This document shows positions 61,226-64,000 of a stretch of DNA of 64,000 nt, in pieces; position 1 is the first letter of the stretch, and each line of letters begins with the position of its first letter. A program made the translations under genes and the position numbers. This DNA comes from Natrinema amylolyticum (lineage in GTDB: Archaea > Halobacteriota > Halobacteria > Halobacteriales > Natrialbaceae), in the NCBI RefSeq assembly GCF_020515625.1, contig NZ_JAIWPJ010000005.1, positions 113,692-177,691 of the forward strand, written 5' to 3'. A model generated the notes under the pieces. The model saw only the letters and a list, made by a program, of their open reading frames with translations. It searched no databases and was not told where the DNA came from.

Positions 61226-61765
61226 TCACCGATCCGATTTGCTCTCCTCCGTCATCTCCGACCGCTCGGATTTGCCGGTCGCCGCTCGAATCGTGTCGTA
61301 CTCCTCGTCGCTGTAGGCGATAAACTGGACGTCCTCGAGCGTCTCGGGCTCGTACCGCTCGATCTCCTCGCCGATGATTTCCGCACCCGCTGCGAGATCG
61401 AAGCCGGCGACTCCACAGCCGAGCGCCGGCATGACGAGCGAGCGACAGCGGAGATCGTCGGCTTTCCCGAGCGCGTTTCGCGTCGCGTCTCGAATGCTTT
61501 CCGCGGTCGCTTCGCCGTTGCCGTAGTGCGGCATCGCTGCGGCGTGGATGACGTAGTCGGCCTCGAGGTCGTAGGCGTCGGTGACCGCGACCTCGCCGAG
61601 GTCGACCGGCCCGTTCTCCATCGCTTCCTCGTTGATCTCCTCGCCCGCACCGCGGCGGAGCGCGCCGGCGACGCCGGACCCCATCCGGAGGCTCGTGCCG
61701 GCCGCATTGACGAGCGCGTCGGCGGACTGTGCGGCGATGTCGCCCTGGATGACGTCGTACTCCAT
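61226..61765 (-). CDS. Macro-domain protein, probable ADP-ribose hydrolase
   Basis: The 179-residue product has VIQGDIAAQSADALVNAAGT, the GSGVAGALRRGAGEEI loop, VIHAAAMPHYGNGEA, and MPALGCGVAGFDLAAGAEII. Those are the ADP-ribose-binding loops of macro domains. Related enzymes remove ADP-ribose from proteins or deacetylate O-acetyl-ADP-ribose; which applies here is open. It follows a small unknown gene on the same strand. Confidence 0.92.
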   Translation of the reverse strand: MEYDVIQGDIAAQSADALVNAAGTSLRMGSGVAGALRRGAGEEINEEAMENGPVDLGEVAVTDAYDLEADYVIHAAAMPHYGNGEATAESIRDATRNALGKADDLRCRSLVMPALGCGVAGFDLAAGAEIIGEEIERYEPETLEDVQFIAYSDEEYDTIRAATGKSERSEMTEESKSDR

Positions 61766-61838
61766 ATGCGGAGGTTCCGTATCGAGGCCAATGAACCTGA
61801 TCGTGGTGAGCGCTCGATTCGGACCGCAGTGCGCCGGC

Positions 61839-62129
61839 TCAGTCCGTTCGAATCCAGTCCGTCGGGATCGACTGGGGCGCGACGTCGGCGTTCGCGATCC
61901 CGTAGAACTTCTCGCGGCCGACCGGCGTCCGGAGGCGCAGGACGCAGGTGTCGTCGGTCACTGCGAACGCGGTCAGCGTTCGATGGGAACGTCGATGGTC
62001 GAACCGAAAGCGTCGGTTCGCGTCCGCTTCGACGGTGACGCGGTTGCCGAGTGGCCAACTCAGCGACTCGACGCGGCCGCCGTCGACGTCGAACAGGTGA
62101 GCGATCAGGTCCCGGCCGCGCCGACTCAT
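61839..62129 (-). CDS. Protein of unknown function, 96 residues
   Basis: The product starts at ATG 62129 (MSRRGRDLIAHLFDVDGGRV) and ends SIPTDWIRTD; another ATG 33 nt upstream is possible. Basic and beta-rich (WPLGNRVTVEADANRRFRFD, then LTAFAVTDDTCVLRLRTPVG), it is unusual here in its high Arg content, which may mean a nucleic-acid partner. I do not recognise the family. It may be cotranscribed with the macro-domain gene 73 nt downstream. Confidence 0.6.
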   Translation of the reverse strand: MSRRGRDLIAHLFDVDGGRVESLSWPLGNRVTVEADANRRFRFDHRRSHRTLTAFAVTDDTCVLRLRTPVGREKFYGIANADVAPQSIPTDWIRTD

Positions 62130-62374
62130 TGTTCCCTGTGATCGGTTCTCGTGTGAACTCATATGACGACCAATTCACTGACACCCGAAAAAAGATGCTA
62201 TCTCCGCGTGGGCCGCTCGCATGACTCAGTCGTCGCTCCCGATGACGCGACCGCGGAAAGCGATGTCCCGGAGTTCGAACCGCGACAGCCCCGAAAGACG
62301 TCGAGCAGCCAGTCTGTCGGGATATATCGCTGACTCCCTATTTCAAATGTCTGACCGTATTCTGCCTCAGGGTC

Positions 62375-62388
62375 TTAGGCCGACCAAA
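62375..62388. promoter_or_regulatory. TTAGG-N4-CCAAA metalloregulator-like site 1
   Basis: TTAGGCCGACCAAA lies just upstream of the TATA-like CTTTTTAGAA (62391-62400) of the DUF7331-like gene. The half-sites are identical to those before dpsA. Confidence 0.55.
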
Positions 62389-62400
62389 ACCTTTTTAGAA

Positions 62401-62414
62401 TTAGGCCCACCTAA
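62401..62414. promoter_or_regulatory. TTAGG-N4-CCTAA metalloregulator-like site 2
   Basis: TTAGGCCCACCTAA is a perfect inverted repeat with 5-bp arms (TTAGG/CCTAA) lying 10-23 nt before the ATG at 62424, on the other side of the TATA-like element from site 1. The form resembles DtxR/IdeR/SirR operators. Confidence 0.6.
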
Positions 62415-62423
62415 CTCAGCGTG

Positions 62424-62591
62424 ATGGACGTACCCGCCCGCAGGGAGGATCCCGAACTCGACGAGGAACTCGAGGAGCCGGCGGCGGTCGTGAGCAGTCA
62501 CGAAACCCGCCCCGGAAAGATCGTCTTTACCGAACGAGACAACAGCGACGGCTGGATCGCGACCGATCTGGCCGTCGATCTCGAGCCCTGA
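62424..62591 (+). CDS. DUF7331-like micro-protein, 55 residues, probably metal-regulated
   Basis: The product reads MDVPARREDPELDEELEEPA, then SSHETRPGKIVFTERDNSDG and WIATDLAVDLEP. HETRPGK-VFTE and DGWI-TDL match a small haloarchaeal family I recall as DUF7331; function unknown. Two TTAGG-N4-CCwAA sites flank its TATA-like element, a position that would give repression by a DtxR-type regulator. It converges with dpsA, whose promoter carries the same kind of site. Confidence 0.75.
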   Translation: MDVPARREDPELDEELEEPAAVVSSHETRPGKIVFTERDNSDGWIATDLAVDLEP

Positions 62592-62733
62592 ACTCGTCGG
62601 TACTCGAGATCCGCGGACTCCGGCCCGTATCGATCGTGAACTACGCCGTCGCGCGTGATCGGCGAAAAACTGTCTGCCGTATGTGACCGTCGTCGACGCG
62701 ATCTCGTTTTCGAATCGGTCGCCGGCGTCGCGC

Positions 62734-63279
62734 TCAGTGAGTCGCTTCCTCGAGGACCAGCGTGTCGTCCTCGAGATAGTGTTCGAAGTGGTGGCCGTCC
62801 TCCTCGAGATCGACGAGGATCTCGCGCAGGATCTCGGCGGTCGCGTGGTCGCCGAGGTTATCTGCGAGTTCGATGCTGTCGCGCATCGACTCGATGATGT
62901 CGCCGTACATCTCGAGGTCGTTTTCGAACATCGTGCGGACGTCGTAGACGTCCTCGCCCTCGAACTCGACGGTCGCACGCTCCTCCTGGTTCGACGGGCC
63001 GGAGACCGGGACGCCGCCGAGCGCCTGGGCGCGCTCAGCGATGATGTCGGCTCCTTCCTCGACGTGTTCGTAGGCCTCCTCTAAGAACTCGTGGAGCGGG
63101 AGGAACTCCGCGCCCTCGACGACCCAGTGGTGTTTTTTCAGCTGGTGGTAGAGGACGTACGAGTTGGCCAGTTCCGTGTTCAGCGCGTCGACGATCTGTT
63201 CGGCCTTGTCCTGCTCGAGGCGAAGCTTGTTCTCCTCGACGCTGTCTGCCGATTGGCGAACGGTCTGTTGAGTACTCAT
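62734..63279 (-). CDS. dpsA: DpsA-type ferritin (DNA-protecting iron storage protein)
   Basis: The 181-residue product starts MSTQQTVRQSADSVEENKLR and has the Dps ferroxidase region YVLYHQLKKHHWVVEGAEFL with HEFLEEAYEHVEEGADIIAE. Dps proteins form 12-subunit shells that oxidise and store iron and protect DNA. It is close to Halobacterium DpsA in layout. ATG 63279 is used; one 9 nt upstream is possible. A TATA-like CTTTAAGTG lies at 63307-63315, and upstream of it (63336-63349) is the metalloregulator-like site, a placement that fits activation. Confidence 0.94.
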   Translation of the reverse strand: MSTQQTVRQSADSVEENKLRLEQDKAEQIVDALNTELANSYVLYHQLKKHHWVVEGAEFLPLHEFLEEAYEHVEEGADIIAERAQALGGVPVSGPSNQEERATVEFEGEDVYDVRTMFENDLEMYGDIIESMRDSIELADNLGDHATAEILREILVDLEEDGHHFEHYLEDDTLVLEEATH

Positions 63280-63335
63280 CCTATCCATTGGTACGTGCGC
63301 ATTTCACTTAAAGCCTTCCCATGCGAGAACATTTC

Positions 63336-63349
63336 TTTGGTATACCTAA
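63336..63349. promoter_or_regulatory. TTAGG-N4-CCAAA metalloregulator-like site before dpsA
   Basis: On the minus strand the site reads TTAGGTATACCAAA, 57-70 nt upstream of the dpsA start and upstream of its TATA-like element. Its half-sites equal those of the site at 62375-62388. Confidence 0.55.
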
Positions 63350-63485
63350 AGATAAGTTTTCGAGCTGTGGTCCTCAGTTCGCGTATCAATCGAAATGAAC
63401 GTGTTACCAAACGACACCGTCAATATACTCTTTGTTTTTTCGGGCCTGAGTAAACATTTTCAGTGAGGGGGTCTAAGGGGCGTGT

Positions 63486-64000
63486 ATGGCAACGAGAATC
63501 GCACAGCGGCGGGAGCGGATCTACGTCGACGGCGAGTGGATCGAGACCGAGAACGTGCTGTCGGTCTCGGACCTCGCCGAGGGCGGGACGTTCGCCCAAG
63601 TCGCCGCCGCGGGGCCGACAGAGGCCCGAACTGCACTGGCCGCTGCTCACGAGATCAAACCGGAACTGCGCGAGACGACGGTCGTCGAGCGCGCCGAGTG
63701 GTGTGAAACGATTGCTGACCGACTCCGCGACCGTGAAGAAGAGATCGCGGAGGTCATCGTCCGGGAGGCCGGCAAACCGATCTCGTCGGCCCGCGGCGAG
63801 GTCGGTCAGGCGGCCGAGCGCTTCGATCGAGCGGCCGAGGAGGCGCGCAATATCGTCAGCAAGGGCGAGTACCGCGAGGGATCGACGGCCGGCCACGAGG
63901 GGTGGCAGGCGATCGTCAAACACGAGCCGATCGGCGCGGTACTGTGTATCACGCCGTACAACTACCCGCTTGCCACGACGGCGCTGCAGGTCGCGCCCGC
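63486..64000 (+). CDS. Aldehyde dehydrogenase, GapN-like, partial, C-terminus outside window
   Basis: The 171 visible codons start MATRIAQRRERIYVDGEWIE and include TVVERAEWCETIADRLRDRE, EAGKPISSARGEVGQAAERF and PIGAVLCITPYNYPLATTAL. That is the N-terminal NAD(P)-binding half of the ALDH family; ITPYNYPL is the substrate-tunnel Asn region. Non-phosphorylating glyceraldehyde-3-phosphate dehydrogenases of haloarchaea look like this, but the catalytic Cys lies beyond the window. A TATA-like element may lie in CTGAGTAAACATTTTCAG near 63448-63463. Confidence 0.88.
   Translation, partial: MATRIAQRRERIYVDGEWIETENVLSVSDLAEGGTFAQVAAAGPTEARTALAAAHEIKPELRETTVVERAEWCETIADRLRDREEEIAEVIVREAGKPISSARGEVGQAAERFDRAAEEARNIVSKGEYREGSTAGHEGWQAIVKHEPIGAVLCITPYNYPLATTALQVAP

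Noticed and set aside
1..64000. Insertion sequences, CRISPR arrays, rRNA genes, integrase or toxin-antitoxin genes
   Set aside because: None was recognised on either strand; no transposase motifs, regularly spaced repeats or rRNA signatures were seen.

Overview
The window is chromosomal DNA of an extremely halophilic archaeon (class Halobacteria, probably family Natrialbaceae such as Natrinema, Haloterrigena or Natronorubrum; the genus is a guess). The basis is high GC, very acidic proteins, leaderless promoters with TATA boxes about 25-30 nt before the start codon, an archaeal TFB, archaeal stalk proteins (uL11, uL1, uL10, P1), HalX and bat-type HTH_10 regulators, and several haloarchaeal small zinc-finger and HEWD proteins. 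I see no rRNA, tRNA, CRISPR array or insertion sequence. The region reads as core chromosome with accessory islands.

Layout. 1-6.4 kb: a partial J-domain gene, then a menaquinone cluster (menB, menA, menC, menE) interrupted by a Tat lipoprotein with two P19-like halves. 6.5-8.9 kb: an NRDE protein, a small HTH regulator, a decayed formate/nitrite-transporter-like pseudogene and an unknown gene with an operator-like repeat at its promoter. 9-12 kb: gatCA, TFB and a zinc micro-protein. 12-19.7 kb: a nitrite-respiration island with nirK, an alpha/beta hydrolase, three DUF2249 genes, an HTH_10 regulator, and a three-gene module of 4Fe-4S protein, NrfD-type membrane protein and small membrane protein. 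A repeated CGAAC-type palindrome lies about 40 nt before each DUF2249 gene, on both sides of the regulator's TATA box, and before the Fe-S gene. 19.8-25.7 kb: mrp, cupin, a PHP/AsnB-like pair and purL. 25.9-31.9 kb: signalling genes, including a histidine-kinase-like protein that seems to have lost its catalytic residues. 32-39.5 kb: metabolic genes and a TctA-like permease. 39.6-43.3 kb: ribosomal stalk genes with an unrelated membrane gene between uL11 and uL1. 43.4-45.6 kb: cutA, HEWD, pckA.

45.9-49.2 kb holds the most striking gene: a 1072-residue protein with an N-terminal actin/MreB-like fold, about 650 residues of coiled coil and a C-terminal membrane anchor. I know of no characterised protein with this architecture. 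49-64 kb: an MFS transporter, several zinc micro-proteins, a paralogous gene pair around an M20 peptidase, a TraB-family/site-2-protease-like pair with overlapping ends, purM, a macro-domain protein, and a DUF7331-like gene and dpsA whose promoters share a TTAGG-N4-CCwAA metalloregulator-like site. The window ends inside an aldehyde dehydrogenase gene.

Functionally, menaquinone synthesis, NirK and the NrfD module fit together as a quinol-to-nitrite electron route. That link is inference. Protein families were recognised by eye from motifs; no database search was possible.
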